From: Kryptolebias marmoratus
Taxonomy: Eukaryota > Chordata > Actinopteri > Cyprinodontiformes > Rivulidae
Direction: 5' to 3'
Assembly (NCBI RefSeq): GCF_001649575.2
Contig: NC_051450.1
Span: 7,748,848-7,812,847, forward strand
DNA: 64,000 bases
Shown: piece by piece, positions 12,021 through 24,495 of the stretch
Numbering within the stretch: the stretch's first letter is position 1
How the letters are laid out: every line of letters starts with the position of its first letter
Position numbers and translations under genes: made by a program
Notes under the pieces: model-generated
Database searches by the model: none
What the model saw: the letters and a program-made list of their open reading frames with translations, nothing else
What the model was told of the DNA's origin: nothing

Positions 12021-12328
12021 GGTGGAATTTGAGCTGGTGGTAGATGAGGGCAGGAGCGTGCTGATTCCCAGTGTTGTAAACTGACTCTTAAAATATAGAA
12101 TTCCCACTTTGCAGGCTGGAAAAGAAAAAAAAACTTGGTGTGTGAGGTTGAGTAATGCCAACTAGACCTTGTTGAGCCTCAAACATACAGATATTATTGG
12201 CTCAGAAACTCAAGTCCTGAAGAGGGACTGGAGCTGCCCAGGGGGAGAGGTGTTGGGCAGGTGTGGGATACTCAACTTTTTTTCCTGGTTAGTGAAAGGG
12301 TAACCTCTCTGCACCTTTGAGTGGTAAA

Positions 12329-12903
12329 TGTAACGTTTTGTTGATTGTTGGAACCAGAATGCAGGCAGGCTCAAAGAAAATCCAAAGTAACTGATTTATT
12401 AAAAAAAAAAAAAAAGGCTGATTTGGTAGCAAACAAAAGCCTTACTTAAACAAAGCTCACTAAAACAGCAGAATACATGGAATACAAAGAGGGAAACAAA
12501 AAGAGCAGACTTGAATGAGGTAAGAACAAACACGTCAGACATAATGAATCAGCGGCGTTAGGATAGAAAAAGAACTGAATATAAAAGCTGGGCTGACAAA
12601 GGAAGTGAAAACAGATGAGTGATTACCAATTAGGGACAGGTGCAGATGGGTGTGGCAGGCTGACTGGAAAACTACTGACCTGAAGGTGGGTGAATAGTGG
12701 CACAGGGAACTGATCACTGATCACACAGAAACACAAGACAGAATCACAAAAGCAGATCACACAGAACTGTAGAAACACAAGAGTGACAAGAACACAGAAC
12801 CCAAGAAGCAGACAGAATGCATAGAAACACAATAACCATGAAAACAGGCTGAACTACAAGAATCAAATACATAAAAATAACTAAAAAAACTCAAATCCTG
12901 ACA
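12329..12903 (-). mobile_element. LTR-like element, minus orientation
   Basis: Read on the minus strand the block begins TGTCAGGATTTGAG and ends AAAACGTTACA (TG..CA). It carries TTTATTAATAAATCAG-like polyadenylation sequence before the end. Its middle (GCCACACCCATCTGCACCTG) parallels the solo LTR at 3464-3938 (GCCACGCCCATCTACACCTG), so the two appear related. Flanking 5-mers do not match, so the ends or target duplication have decayed. Confidence 0.55.
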
Positions 12904-13109
12904 GCGAAAGGGACAGTTCTGCTCATGCACCTAACAGCAGTTACATGGAAAGGTAAAATATGAAAGAACAGCCTACACAACCTGAATAAAAGTGGTGTTA
13001 TATTGATGGACCTCAGCGATAGGCATGGGCTGTCCATTTTCATGCCTAGGGTGGTCCAAAAGTGTATTTGGTACCAGAACACCTTGAGTCAAAAATCAAT
13101 GGTTGAGTT

Positions 13110-13720
13110 CATAAAGTTATAATAAGTCCTTTGGCCCTATGTCTTGGATACTCAAGAGAAGAGAGGGACAGAGCTGTTAACTGATCATCACCTGGTGGTC
13201 TGTTGAATCTGGTGGCAACAAAGGTCTGACAGACAAACCTGGTAAATCCAAATGAGTCATGAAGGTGAGTTGGGAACATCTGGCAGAAGCCCCTACTCAC
13301 AGAATTTTCAACTTACATCTCCCACATAATTTTTCCCATGGTAGAAGTAAGGGGCGTGGAGTCTGTTGATGGACACTGGCTGTACTGGAATCCATTAAAC
13401 TGTCCCTCAGGACTCCTAAAGCAGCTAACGGCTACCTACTTGCTAAAAAGACAGCAACTTCAGTGGCCACAGAAACTAAAAATCATAAGAGAGACAAAGG
13501 AGAAGGTCGTGGAGAAGATCTTTCTGGCAAACCATCCAGAGCCTCAGAAAATAAAAACATGGTTCATCCAAGGCTGTACTTGTACTTTGGTCTCCTCCTG
13601 ATCAGAAGATCAGACTTTCTAAAGAGCTGCAGTCTTTAACAGACTGAAAAGTATGGACAAGCTAAACTTTGCAGCTGCTTCTGTTGCAGATGGACCTTTG
13701 GGAGTTTCCCTTTCCAGAAC
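13110..13720 (+). mobile_element. LINE endonuclease-region fragment
   Basis: Plus-strand DNA reads GTTAACTGATCATCACCTGG, then TGGCAACAAAGG and AACATCTGGCAGAAG. This is the same conserved stretch (STDHHLVVSW..) seen in translation at 59548-59814 on the minus strand. Frames are broken. It explains exon-like splice motifs on the opposite strand here, which I rejected. Confidence 0.6.
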
Positions 13721-14464
13721 AAATTAACTACAGTGTGATTTACTGGGGATCATTTCCCGACTGGCTCATATTTCCATAAGTCTAGTGTTTGATTAGTGAT
13801 GTGATGTTGCTGCAAAAAGGAGGAGCTGCAAAGAGCAGAAGATAGAGGAGAGAATTTTTCCAACTGAAATGACTGAGGAAGATGTGATCAGTACATGTTG
13901 ATTGTCCAAACTCGCTTTTAATAATGAAGCTTTTGTTCCAAAGTCAGGATGAAGAAGCATCCAGAGAAATCGCATCACTGTAGTCTAATAGAGAGAAGTG
14001 AGCAGAACAGTGGTTTTCTCTGATAAGAAACTGCTTTAGTGAAAGCAATTCCATTTTCGTCAAAGTTTTTTCTTTTGTTGAACCTATTTTAGGTCCTGAA
14101 CTGAACCTTTTCTTCCCAGTGTTTGGAAACAAACAAAAAACACACACCAAGTGATGCTTTAATGTTACACTTTAAATTTTCCTTCCTTGTGTCACTATTT
14201 GGTATTTTACCTACATAGACAGACGTGTTTCCTTTAAAGTAGCAATGTCTTCTCTATGATACTGTCTACTCTTTGTGCACACATCTTCTGGGTTATGTGT
14301 GTAACATGGACACAGAATAACTAACTGGAGTTGTTTTCTAGCTCCACCTATTGGATACACTAACAAACTAACAGCATAACATCCGCAAACATTTGACTTC
14401 ACAGACCACCTGATTTTCATCTCTGCCCCCCACACATTGCTCCCAATATATAAATTGGGCATGA

Positions 14465-14690
14465 CTCTCAGCCACTACCACACCAAACTTTAAATCAATA
14501 TCTGCAAAACTTACTGAGTTATAGCCATTTTTATCATTGATAATTTTGCTTAGTGGTGTCTGCCCTCTTGAATTGTATTGACTCCAAAGGTTAATGAGAT
14601 GTAGCTGTACATCCAATGATTACTTTGTGAGAGTTGTATTAAATTCTACCACTAGTTCATGAGATATTTTGCAAGCAGAAAGATCCCAAC
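14465..14690 (+). repeat. Single unit of the ~300-bp repeat
   Basis: Shares ATCTGCAAAACTTACTGAGT, TGTACATCCAATGATTACTT and TTCATGAGATATTTTGC with the tandem arrays further right. Confidence 0.65.
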
Positions 14691-14814
14691 CTTGACTTAG
14701 TTCCACCGCCATGTCACTCAGGGAGAGACCACACTCAAAGTCCACAAGCTCCAGAACACCAAGACAATGCTGTCAATGAGTCAGACTCCGAGTGGCCAGA
14801 AGCTAACATGTGAT

Positions 14815-15362
14815 GCAGTTCTGGAGGTGCCGTCAAAGTCTACCAAACATGGACTCTGAATGATATGGAGGATGCCATGAAATACCTGCCAGAACTGGTG
14901 CAAAATGAACATATATTCTCCAATAAACTGTTGGCCTGTCTCAAATAGTTCAGACCCAAAATGACTGGACTGTCTCTGGGATGTGTGTACTGGGATGAAA
15001 GTAAAGCAGCTGCTCGGGTTTGTTTGTCAAATACACAAAATGACTTGTCTAATGATTGTTGTCCTCATGACACTTTGACAAAGGCAAAAAATGACTCATG
15101 GCAAGATCTGGGTCAGTGGGTTTCTGAATGCTTTGCTCTGACTGACTGGCAGTTTACAGAAAGGGATCCCCAAACAATGTACAGTAAAACTGGTAATCTA
15201 CACAAAACGTTTGTTTCAGTTGTCTGTCATTCTAAAAATCAACATTTACCAGGTAAAAAATCAAATGTTAGCTTACTTCAGATTCTCCTGAACTGGCTGG
15301 ACGACCTATACCCAGCTAGAAAAAAAATGAGAGCGAAAAAAAATGTTGTAGACTGTTATTAG
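14815..15362 (+). pseudogene. Unrecognised ORF remnant, possibly retroelement-derived
   Basis: A 133-codon frame (14961-15362) is preceded in the same region by WTLNDMEDAMKYLPEL-like coding sequence in a disrupted frame. Composition and the absence of splice sites suggest a decayed retroelement gag-like region rather than a host exon. I do not recognise the family. Confidence 0.2.
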
Positions 15363-17566
15363 GATGGCCGGGTATAAAGCATGAGTGAGCATGTTGCGCA
15401 CAACAACAGCTAATATAGTAGCTGGTCGCGCTGCTGTCAATGTTACAGACAGAGAAGAAGAAGAAGGGCCAGGCCCCCTTTAAAATATGCAAGAGAAGAG
15501 CACAGGGAGTTGCTGCCTTGTGAGAGAGAGAGTGGGAGAAATCCTAACAGGATGATTAAATCCTCCTTGTAAACCTGCCTGGTTTGGTTCAGTGGCTACA
15601 GAGTCAACAAGGGTTCATCCAAAATAAGATGTTTTAGAACTGATTGGTGACTTTTAATTTATATTTTCAGAGCTGGTTATGAGTTGTTTTGGTAGTTTAT
15701 TATTGAGATTTGTGAGCATAGCCTTAAGTAGGTTTAGGTGTGTTTGTCTGCTCATTTTGGACAAATGAAAGTCCCTCAGAGGAAACTCAGTTAAGTAGGA
15801 GCTGAGAATGATGAGGAGGGAGAGATCATCATCTGGTTAAATGTGTATTTCTTCTGCTCTATGAACTTGAAGCTCTAAATAAAAATAATTATTTTGCTAA
15901 AAATAGAATTTTTGGCATTTCCTCAGCTGAGGAGAATAGTTAAATAATAATAAAAAAAACATTAATATTTATACTAAAATTATACAAGGTGGCTCCAGTT
16001 TCTCATCAAAAACCAACCAACTTCTAAAGAGTAATTGGAACAAAAAATATATTTATTTTGTTAAATCGTAAACTTCAAGTTTGTTATATGTTCAAATGTT
16101 TTTGGAGGGGACTGTGATTATAATATGTCTCTGTTGTAGGGTAGTGTGTATAAGTCTTGTGCACAACATACGCACACTCACTTATATTAGTATACAACCC
16201 CTCACCACCAGTTTTAGTACTCTGTTACTACTACTATTACTTTAGTTGTTTTTTTACTCTTAGGAAATTCAAACAAAAGTGTGGAGAGACACATTCCTGC
16301 TGTTACACTTGGATTTTATTGTATAAATAAGCAAAAATAAATAAAACCGTAACTGTCACTGTTTCTTTATTTCATCTTAATAACATTGAATTCTTTTTTT
16401 AATCTCCAAGCTGGAAATGTCCCCTGGTTTAATTTTAGAAATCTGGTCACTTTAGACTATGATGTGGGTTTAATAAAGAGTGTGAAACCTCTTGTTGTTA
16501 CACGCAGGTCAGACTATTGCCCAGAACAACAGAAATAGAGAGGCCGCTGAAGGAATCAAGCTGATTTTTGACTCTTTGCTGAGGGCTGGCATGATTGTAC
16601 TCTGCAACGACTTGCCAAATCCCCGTGCAATTCTTTTACAAATCCCAACACTGCCACCAAATTGTTGTAGCAAAATGATAAGGGGAACAAGAACATCCAA
16701 CTTGTGGATGTTTAACAATTTATTACAAAAGAAATGCCAAGCAGAGTCTTAAGTCTTAGGGATGAGATGGATCCAAGCAGTAGAATCTGTCTAACCTCAA
16801 ATTGTCACAGAGTGCTCATTGAAACAAAGTTTATCAGTAAGACAAAACAACACCATGCCTTATCATAACTACAAGGCCAAATCACATAGAGGGCAGCATA
16901 ACTTAACAATGAATTGTAAACAGATATGCAGTATACCTTAACCCATTATAGACAATTCTGTTACACCTAATGAAGACAGAACCTATCATTATCTTATCTT
17001 AACAGCGAATCTTATTTTTCTACAACAAAGTCCAGTTGCTTTGTTTTTACTTTTTATTTTAATTGCATGTGGGAGGATGTTATGAAGTTATATTTGGAGC
17101 AGCGAGTTGAGCGTGCGGGGAATCTGGTGTGCTCGTGCATTTTGATGCGGGTAAATTGTAAAGTGTCCTGTGTTCTCAGTTCTCTCACACTATGATCTTT
17201 AGATGTTCACTTGCTCAAGTTGGCACAATGTATGGCAGGTTGTTTTAACATATAAACAAATCACACTCATTTCTAAAATTTTATTTTTAAATATCAATAA
17301 TAACATTTCTCATACTCACAACATTTTGACCAGTCACAATTTAAATTAAACATAGCTGCAGTCGGATTATTTAAAAAAAACTAAAATGTAGGACATATGC
17401 ATTTCTAAAATTTTAAATATAACCAGAGGAAAAGGTTTCAAGTTTCAGTTATCCAATATCTACAGTACAATACAGGCTCTTATTTACAGGCAGTTTCACT
17501 GACATTCAAATATTTAGCATGTGACTGAAACCCAAACATTATCAACACACAGTGACAATTACTCAC
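15363..17566. other. Non-coding, AT-rich, nothing firm
   Basis: A GAGAGAGAGAG run lies near 15525 and AT-rich tracts around 15900-16400. No gene, paired repeat ends or recognised element was found. Confidence 0.4.
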
Positions 17567-17626
17567 GTGAGAGATGGGTGGGTTAGTGATACTGGTGACA
17601 TCAATGATCCTGTGATTGTGAAAGAC
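17567..17626 (-). CDS. Isolated exon-like segment, minus strand
   Basis: A 60-nt segment has a TTTTTAG acceptor and a perfect GTGAGT donor. It is open in phase 0 and reads VFHNHRIIDVTS..PPISH. It may be a 5' exon of the unrecognised minus-strand gene: same strand, about 6 kb upstream of the candidate exon at 11425-11494. The phases do not join directly (0 versus 1), so at least one exon is missing between them, or it belongs elsewhere. Confidence 0.35.
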
Positions 17627-17789
17627 CTAAAAATGACATTTATTCCTAGAACCTCCAACCCTTAATCAGAACTGAGAAAAGTGAAATTAAGATTTTATCA
17701 TTAAAACAAACCTTTTATGATTAAACAAGGCCTTTACAGCACAATGCAACCAGACATAATGACAGGACATGGTATGTATTATATTCTAC

Positions 17790-18400
17790 AATGATGAGGG
17801 GCGGGGAGTGGGTGTACGTTCCCCTTCTGAAGTCCACATTTAGTCTTTGTCACATTGATGCTCATGTTATTTTCCTTACACCAATCAGCAAGCTCCTCTA
17901 CTTTCCTCCTATATATAGACTCACTGTTGTTGAAAACCAGTCCAACAACAGCAGTGTTATCTTAAGACTTCACAATATGACTTTCTGGATACTTTGCAGA
18001 ATAATCAGATGTAAGTGTGAACAGGAGGAGGTTAAGGATACATCCTTGTGAGGAGTTGGTGTTAAGAACAATGGCAGAGGATGAGACGATGCATTTTCAC
18101 AGACTGGGGTCTGCTTGTCAAGAAGTCCAAAACCCAGTTACACATTGATAGTTTCTGTCCCAGCAACAGTGGTCTATTGAATAAAATCTGACGTATAAGT
18201 CCTGAGTCACCAGGCAAATGAGGACAGGGTGGATGACTGCTGACATTCAACACATACCGGTTCTTCCTGTATACTTGTTGCTGAGGGTATGCAGTGATGT
18301 CAACTGTGTCCTAGATGTGGGCTCAAACCATCCGTTCCAGGCATTTCCTAACAATCAAGGTTATTGGACTCAAGTTACCGGGGAGTTGTGAGAACTGATA
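17790..18400 (-). mobile_element. LINE reverse-transcriptase fragment (L2/CR1-like)
   Basis: Minus-strand reading gives WVLDFLTSRPQSVK, SSQGCIL and VVGLVFNNSESIYRRKVEE, then ADWCKENNMSINVTKTK, the fingers-to-thumb region of a fish non-LTR retrotransposon. It is broken by stops. Confidence 0.75.
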
Positions 18401-18419
18401 AACTGAGTTTAAACAAAGA

Positions 18420-19060
18420 AGTCAAAATTATTTACATAGCACATTTAAAATAGCTGCTGATAGCTAAAGTGTTATACATAAAATATGAGGAAAATAACAG
18501 CAAAGCGAGAGACCAAATAATCAAACAATAAAACAATTTTTTTTTAAATGGTGAAACACATACACAAAAAGAAAAACAATAAAATATTAAAATGATGAAA
18601 AAAATGTTAACTGTCAGGCAGTATTAAAAGCCAGTTAATACAAATGTGTTTTAAGATGAGACTTAAAAACATGAAGAGTTGGAGCCTGTCTAATATAAAA
18701 GGACAACTTGTTCCACAGTTTAGGAACTCTAATGAAAAGGTCTGATTACCTCTGTGGACCAGCCTGGACCTCTGGGCAACTAAAAAAAACCTGGCCCAGG
18801 GGGTAGGGGGGTTGTTCTCTAATTAGAGGGTTGGGGGTTTGATACCTTGTCCCTGCATCATGCTAAAGTCCTTGGACAAGACACTGGAACCCCCACTGTC
18901 CACTGGTGTATAAGTGAGAATATGAAAAGTGTTGTATATAGTGTGTAAAATATATATAAATGAATAAATTGCATAAGTGTATGGGTGAATGAGAAATTTG
19001 TAAGGGGCTTACATTAGCTGGAGAGGTTGAAAAAGTGCTATATAAACTGTGGACCATTTA
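18420..19060. repeat. Fish dispersed repeat cluster (LINE/SINE-derived)
   Basis: 18420-18780 contains GTTTTAAGATGAGACTTAAA and TTGTTCCACAGTTTAGGAAC. 18781-19050 contains TTGGACAAGACACTGGAACC and AAAAGTGCTATATAA. The second unit recurs at 32648-32875. Confidence 0.6.
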
Positions 19061-19164
19061 CCATCACCTTTGTGGACCTCAGGACAACTAATGACCTGAT
19101 CCCCTGGACCTCAGGACAACTAAAAGCAGATCTCTATGGAATCTGGAGGGGACATAAGGAGGCT

Positions 19165-19640
19165 CTATGGGCAGGTTTTATATGTGCAAGGATTTGGACT
19201 GGTTTTATTTTATAAATAATTCACTTTGGAAGTGATTTATTAACTGGACTTATCTGTCAAAGCTATAAATGGACCTTCTAGACCTTTGTTAGACTTTTTC
19301 TTATTATGTTACTTTAATGGAAAGCTAGACAAAATGTATACTTTAAACTTTGGTTAACAAAATTATATGACAAGTTGAAAGGAAGGGACCAGCACACAGA
19401 GAGACAAAGACAAAAATGAACTGCATGAAAACAACCCAGAGACACTAAGGTCTCTCCAGCTGTTATCAAATGTGGCGAGGCATCAAAACAGCCAGACACT
19501 TAACAAGGTCAGAAACTGGTGTCTGATAAACGACTTATCTCTTTCCTGTTCAAAGAGGTTCTCTTAATAATTCTTAACAGTCTCCTGTAATTACAAAACA
19601 ATATTAACATTTCTTAAACCATTTGACCAGGGGTGAATGG
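19165..19640. repeat. Dispersed repeat, copy 2
   Basis: Diverged counterpart of 780-1630 in the same orientation; see that entry for shared landmarks. No coding frame. Confidence 0.6.
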
Positions 19641-19691
19641 TACATAAAATTAATTCAACCTGGAGAGACTCACGACAAAGAGAAGCTGCAA

Positions 19692-20156
19692 TTAAATGGT
19701 TTTATTTGACATGAATGACATAAGATATTTGGCGCTTGGACCTCGGCGGAAGACGCGAGTGTCCACAATAGCAATGCGCTTCGAGGAGAAGCTCAGGTTG
19801 AGCATTAGAGGCGTCTTCCCCGGGCCGGACACTGGTGGTGGAGGTCGAAGAGGGGAAGGAAGCTTGAGGGAGCTGGGAAACTGGGGGTGGAGAAGGGGTG
19901 GAGGTGGGCGGAAGTTTGGCCGGCGAACGGATGGGGCCATGATGGAAGTCCTTTTAAACGAAGGCTTGCTCGCTGATTGGATACACTGGAGGCGCGGTCG
20001 GATGCTGATGGGCTGAGATGGAGGCGCGGTCTGATGCTGATAGGGTGGAGTGGAGGTGCTCGACGCAGCGATTAGATGCAGGTGAGGCTGAAGCAGGTCT
20101 TCCAGTCTGAATTTACACCTAGGCTTCATTATAAGGAAATCAGCCATGATTATCAT
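19692..20156 (-). CDS. Unrecognised Pro-rich ORF in a GC-rich island
   Basis: A 154-codon minus-strand frame with CpG-rich base use, unlike its AT-rich surroundings. The middle is Pro/Ser-rich (FRPPPPLLHP, LRPPPPVSGPG) and the C-terminus is basic (SKRIAIVDTRVFRRG). Around 19990-20050 there is a short imperfect tandem duplication (GGAGGCGCGGTCGGATGCTG / GGAGGCGCGGTCTGATGCTG). The plus strand is also open over much of it, so a long frame may come from GC richness alone. It may be an exon, a retrogene piece or chance; no function is claimed. Confidence 0.22.
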   Translation of the reverse strand: MIIMADFLIMKPRCKFRLEDLLQPHLHLIAASSTSTPPYQHQTAPPSQPISIRPRLQCIQSASKPSFKRTSIMAPSVRRPNFRPPPPLLHPQFPSSLKLPSPLRPPPPVSGPGKTPLMLNLSFSSKRIAIVDTRVFRRGPSAKYLMSFMSNKTI

Positions 20157-20861
20157 CTCTTCTCAGGATCAAAATGTAGAAATGTTTCTCAAACTTGAGG
20201 CAGTTGTTACCCAGGGGCAGATCTTCCATTGGAAAGATCTGTGATTCAGTCTGCTGTAGCATGTGAAAATATTTACAGGACCCTCATAGCACCCAACATA
20301 CTTCTGAGTGTCTAAGTAAGTAATTAAAAGTGCTGTATGTGGAGTAAAACACAGAAACATTGTATGAATATGAGTGAATAACAAACAGATAATAAATTCA
20401 CGAGTTCATTCGCTAAATTTAGATGAAGTTTATATAAATCTCTGTAACTGATAAAAGATAGACATATGTAAAATTCCCGACATAAAATAATACAAACTTT
20501 ATTATAGCAGCTAACAACATAATGTGTGAAAATATCACATTTTGTTTATTTATTTATTGCCCTTTTTAAGCTTAACCAAACTCGCTTTTTGGCTGAGATT
20601 GTTTTAGTTATAAGACAAAGTAGTTTCCTTTATTTTTATTTTTTTATTCTTTAACACCCTAATTGAACAATAATTAGTGGAGCTTAACTGATTTTATACC
20701 TACATTTCAGTATTAAATAGGAAGTGCAAAAGAAAACAGCAGCTTTTTTCTCCAGCAGCTGTTTAGTTGTGTTATTATATTCTATATATAAAACAAGCCA
20801 CTGGAAGGGGACCTTCTGTGTACTTCTGTTGCGGGCCCCAAGGTTGAATAAATGATGAGGG

Positions 20862-21370
20862 TTGCATCAGGAAGGGCACTTGATGTAAAACTTGACTTGT
20901 GCCAAAACAAACTTGCTGATCAGAAATATGACTGCAAAACTGGATTGGTTGAGGTCCAAGTTAACAACAACTGCCTCCAGTGCTGTTAACTAGTGGGGTG
21001 CTGATGGAAACTGAGCTACTGTTGGTCAAAGACAGCCACGGAGGAGAAAATTAAGGTGTTTTAGGAGACAGTGTGAAAAATGAAAAGGCGGGAGTGTGGA
21101 TGTTAGCATATGGAATCTGAATTTAGGGACAGGGACATGTAAAGATAGAGAGCTAGCAGACATGATGTAGAGAATAAAGGTTCAGGAGACCAAATGGAAA
21201 GCAAGCAATGCTAGGAGCATTGGAGGTGGATTCAAACTGTTCTACCATGGAGTAGATAGGAAAAAAATGAACTAACATTTTGTGAAGAGTGTTTTAGACA
21301 AGGTCATGAGCTCAAACTTAGAAGTTGAGGGTGTAATTTTGAGGTAATTTTGGTAAGGTGTGTATTCGGA
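20862..21370 (+). mobile_element. RTE-like LINE 5' (endonuclease) fragment
   Basis: GAGAGCTAGCAGACATGATG, then GGAGACCAAATGGAAAG, AGGAGCATTGGAGGTGGATT and CTGTTCTACCATGGAGTAGA match the start of the AP-endonuclease region of the LINE at 3236-6400, here in plus orientation and frameshifted. Confidence 0.75.
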
Positions 21371-23552
21371 GCGACAGGTGGGTTCAGGGTAGAGGTATGG
21401 TTAGATCAGGTATCCGCTCTACCCCCACCCCCCTTAATTGTTTATTTTTTGCAGTGGTGATGGACAGGTTGACAGATGAGGTCAGCCATGAGGCTCCGTG
21501 AACCATGATGTTTGTAATTGATATTGTAATCTGTGGTGGAATGAATGTCAAATAATGACAAATAATAACCTTGTTGGTTGTGAATATTACAAACATATTT
21601 GGGCTTTGTTCTGAACTATTAGATGGCACAATAGTATATTTACAACCCAGTCATTACCCTCCCTAGCAGGAATAAAAAAGAGGTTTTATCTGACAGTTGA
21701 TCAAAATTAGTTAAGTACTTTGAGCAATTTTGTGTAACTCTTGAAAAGTCACAAAAAAGTCTTTATTCATTTTCCAGCACTGTGGTAGATTGCAACTTGA
21801 ACCACTTCCACCTCAGCAGACAATGGAAACTCTACAATACTAGTGTTTGTATTACATTGCTGTCGGCTTCTCTTTCAAACATGCGGACAATGATAGCACT
21901 GTCAGGAGAACAGTCTGTTCTACAGTACTACACTGGGCAGAAAAAAGGGAGTGTGACTAGCAGATTTAAATCTGAGTTAAAATATGAGTACTGATAGTTA
22001 TCTAAGAGGATTGAAATAACATATTTTCTCATTTTCAGTTAATCATTTTCATCGAGTGGTTTTTAATTTTCTAGAATTTTTAAATCATTTAAATGTAGAA
22101 AGTATGGAAAAATTCAAGCATGAAGTAGAAAATATGCAATCTAGTTTCAGGTTTGAGTACTTATCAAGAACAGAAAATGTAACTCCTTGGAAGACATGGA
22201 TTAAACAACTATAAGAGTTATTGCTCTTTAAAGAAAGTTGTGCTAAAAATAGGTCTGCATTTGCACAGACAACAAGCATTCATGTGAAACAAGACTATAA
22301 CCTTTCTCTTTGCCCTGCAGTGATCCATACTGTACTGTATAACAGGTAGCAAAAGTACTCAAAACAACAAGTGACTACCTTTATATAATAAGTTATCAAC
22401 AGGGTGAGGGAAATCCCAGAAATTCTCTAGCCTAAATATAACTTAGGATAATGAACCAAACCAAATTGTCTTTATGAAGCTTATTATAGAAAGAAAAATC
22501 TAAAGAAATAAACAGAACAACAAACAAAACTATAAACCACAACAAAATAAAATCAACATAAATTTAAATTACAATGCAGAATATTTTTAATTAGGACGTT
22601 TTAAAAGTTATTACACATGCTCCAAAAATTTGTAACTTATTATATTTTTCTTTGAGATTTGGACCAGTAGAGGGTTAATAATTTTGGGGTACAGAGAGCT
22701 AGTTTTAAGGAAGGTTTAGCCTAAAAAAAACGGAATGTTTCTTTATCAACTTTCATAACCAGACCATTAAATATTTTTGTTTTCCCACTAGATAAGCATA
22801 AAAGAGTGCCTTACTAGACCAGAGCTGTGTTGAGCTGATTGTCACTCTATCTCTGAGTGGCTTCAAAGAGGTGGATTAATGCTGGACCAGTGGGTTGAGG
22901 CTCAGTAGTCCACTGGTTGTCACCAGGTCAGTGTCTAGTCTAAGGTCACAAGAGGTTAAGGTGGCACCTTCTGGCTGGTCTTGAGTTTAAGCTGATGGTT
23001 TCAGAACCATACTGTATTTGCCTGCATGGGAAGGGGTTCCTTTGCGTCACTGGTTATCTTGGAATTTGATGAGACTGTAAATGTGTTGGATCACCTGTGA
23101 GAAATTACTGCTAGACTTTCTTTATCTCTTAATGTTAACAAAACTGTTTCATTATCCCCTTTAACAAACTCAAGACAAGCTTGTTTCATGATGCCAAATT
23201 GGGGTGGATTATCTGCATTAATGGTGGACTCATCAAACAAAAAAACTGTATTTTGATGCAATTTATTAAATGCTAAAGCAGGTCACAAGTTTAACAGAGT
23301 ACAAAGCGTCTGGACTAGTTGTGGCATCAGTCGAAACAAAGCAGGAAGTGTGTATATAAGCTTTGGGGGTTGTGATTAGTGTACATTCAGATCCACGTGA
23401 CAATCAACTTCCAGGAAGCACTTGTGATTAGAGCATGCACAGACCTCCCAGAACCAATCAAGAGGAGCTTCACAACCCATTTCTGCCCCATTCCCCAGTT
23501 CTGACATCACAACATGAAGAAAGTCTGATTGAGTCGTTTAAATGAAATGTTC
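21371..23552. other. Non-coding, nothing recognised
   Basis: AT-rich, with only short unsupported frames and no paired termini noticed. Confidence 0.35.
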
Positions 23553-24100
23553 CTATTTGCAAGTACTCATAATACTCTTTTCATTCACGAATATAAAATG
23601 TTCTTTGCGATCAGTCATAACATAATATAAACCACATGCCCTACCCCTCGGAGGGATCAAGGTGCTTCTCTGTAAAACCTGCAGAGTGTGAAGTGGGTGA
23701 GAGGTGTTACTGAGAAGGGAGTTCAGTTTTGGGAGCATTCTTAACTCTGCTACCTGCTGAGCTGTATCCAGTGGAGCCCTGCATGTTGAGCTTGCCCTCC
23801 TAATAAGTTTATTTATCCTGTTTTTTTTTCTCCTGTGCAGGCTCCCTCTTGAAGGCAAACTACACTAAAGAACAGGGTATTGGCCACCACAGTCTCGTAA
23901 AAGGAGCACAGTAGAGTTCTGCAGATGTTAAAGGATCTCCCCCCTCTTAAGTATAGATAACTTTGGCCCCTCTTGTATAGTGTCTCCATGTGAGCAGTCC
24001 AGACCAGTTTACTGGAACTTTGCATACAGCATAGTTGGGTTCTTTCTGGAGAAGGAGAAAAGGGGAAAATGAGATTGAGAGAACAGGCTGGACACACTGA
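23553..24100 (-). mobile_element. LINE C-terminal fragment (L2/CR1-like)
   Basis: Minus-strand frames read RRKKNRINKLIRRASSTCRA, then LRMLPKLNSLLSNTSHPLH, the typical tail of a fish L2/CR1-type ORF2. Frames are broken. A LINE-tail repeat follows at 24178-24245. Confidence 0.65.
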
Positions 24101-24495
24101 AATACATACTAAGTGTATATGAGAGCGTAAATGGTTGTGCGACTTGATCAGGGTTTACTTTGCCTCTTGCCCAATGATAGCTGGAGACAGGCACCAGTTT
24201 TTTGTGACCCTAAATGAAAAAACTGGTAAAGAAAATGGATGTTTTTGGCTTTGAGTAATGATGTATGATGGAGATGAAGGCTACTGGAGTTACTTTGGTT
24301 TTCTTTTTGCTGTATGTTTGTAATAGGTCAGATTATTCTGTTTGGGCCTGATACACACACCAAACATGGAGAAAGGTTTAAAAAGGTTTTAATACAAAGT
24401 GTTAAGAGTGTACAAGGGGAAGGACTCCAGGTTTGTATCTCGGTATCCACAACAGAATTCTGAAATACAAATGTTGATGAGATTAAGGTCTAGAT

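Noticed and set aside
13109..13300. Minus-strand exon-like segment with acceptor and donor
   Set aside because: The plus strand encodes a recognisable LINE endonuclease stretch, so the minus frame is coincidental.
15271..15340. Minus-strand 39-nt exon-like segment (LGIGRPASSGESE) with a strong polypyrimidine tract and GTAAGC donor
   Set aside because: It is very short, overlaps a plus-strand retroelement-like frame, and does not fix the phase gap between the flanking candidate exons.
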